Assembly: GCA_030549495.1 (NCBI GenBank) | Contig: JAUIRK010001047.1 | Span: 310,001 to 374,000, forward strand | Length of the DNA: 64,000 bases | Direction of reading: 5' to 3' | Source: Nectonema munidae | Lineage: Eukaryota; Nematomorpha; Nectonematoida; Nectonematidae | Part shown: positions 63,291 through 64,000 of the stretch, piece after piece | How the letters are laid out: each line of letters starts with the position of its first letter | Position numbering within the stretch: the first letter of the stretch is position 1 | Translations under genes and position numbers: made by a program | Notes under the pieces: generated by a model | Seen by the model: the letters and a program-made list of their open reading frames with translations, nothing else | The model's database searches: none | Told to the model about the DNA's origin: nothing

Positions 63291-64000
63291 CAATTATACT
63301 TACAGATAGATTTACTAGAAAATATAATATATTTTAATAATAATAATAATAAAAAGAAGAAAAAAATTATTATGACGATATTCAATAGTTCACCGCAACA
63401 AATACAAAAAATAAATGCATTAAAATCGAGAATATATATTAAATAATAAGCTCTAATAAAAAAAAGTTCGATATAAAAAATGATTTAATTAGATAAGCAG
63501 AATGCTACTCAAACACGTCATATTGTGTTATCAATGTTATATACAAAAGATGCTGAAATGAAAGAAAAAATATCACATAAGGCAGAATAGTATTGTTCAT
63601 AAGAAAAATTCTTGTAAATTTAAGGAGCCATGATCTCTAATAATTAGGCTAAGTTTTAATAAGATTTATTGGCTGAAAAAGAAAACTGCTTTAGGTTTAA
63701 TTACAGATAAAATCTGAGAGAAGGTTTATAGCACGAGTTGTAGAAGGAGTTTTTTGTTTAATTCTTTTTACTTCTTTAATTTTTTTAATCCTTTTCAACT
63801 CAATTTTAAATTATGGTTGAAACATATTTTTATTTTTTAATTATTTTTCAATGGAATAATATTCTATAACCGCCAAATATGGCAGTGGCAAACATCCTCC
63901 AAATTATTGGGGGCGAAATTTTTTTGTTGCAATTTTCATAATTAGTGGTCTGGAAATACCACGGGAGACCAAATATTCAAGCAATCCTTTAAAAGGTCCT
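63291..64000. other. AT-rich end of window
   Basis: No recognised feature; a short AAT microsatellite lies at about 63335-63350. Confidence 0.5.

Overview
The window is nuclear DNA of an invertebrate animal. It is strongly AT-rich by eye. Its two host genes have GT-AG introns from about 55 bases to several kilobases, and eukaryotic transposable elements fill most of the rest. The sequence alone does not settle the phylum: both host proteins are clearly metazoan but diverged from their vertebrate counterparts.

Layout. (1) 0.6-10.1 kb is a nest of decayed elements on the minus strand. A CR1-group LINE is split by a 3.4 kb BED-finger hAT transposon whose ends are packed with GCGGAT hexamers, and two copies of an endonuclease/RT/RNase H LINE lie next to it. 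(2) 11.5-26.4 kb is a 12-exon plus-strand gene for SEL1L/Hrd3, the Sel1-repeat scaffold of the HRD1 ubiquitin-ligase complex in ER-associated degradation. Its 5' exon was not found. Its introns hold MITEs, a SINE and hairpins. (3) 26.4-40 kb has no recognisable host gene. It holds an internally deleted hAT, a piggyBac remnant, a Tc1/mariner remnant, an element made of ~145-bp tandem units and a 328-bp hAT MITE. (4) 41.0-60.1 kb is an 8-exon plus-strand MIER gene (acidic N-terminus, ELM2, SANT), a histone-deacetylase-recruiting co-repressor. Its first exon was not found. Its introns hold SINEs, MITEs, a Tc1 remnant and a second copy of the tandem-unit element. (5) 60.2-64.0 kb is mostly featureless, with one probable LINE tail.

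The two host genes run in the same direction and act in unrelated pathways (ER quality control and transcriptional repression), so nothing suggests a functional cluster. The most informative parts are the elements whose ends could be set exactly from target-site duplications, and the non-autonomous elements that match autonomous ones in the same window. No LTR retroelement, Polinton, viral gene, CRISPR array, rRNA or functional tRNA gene was seen.
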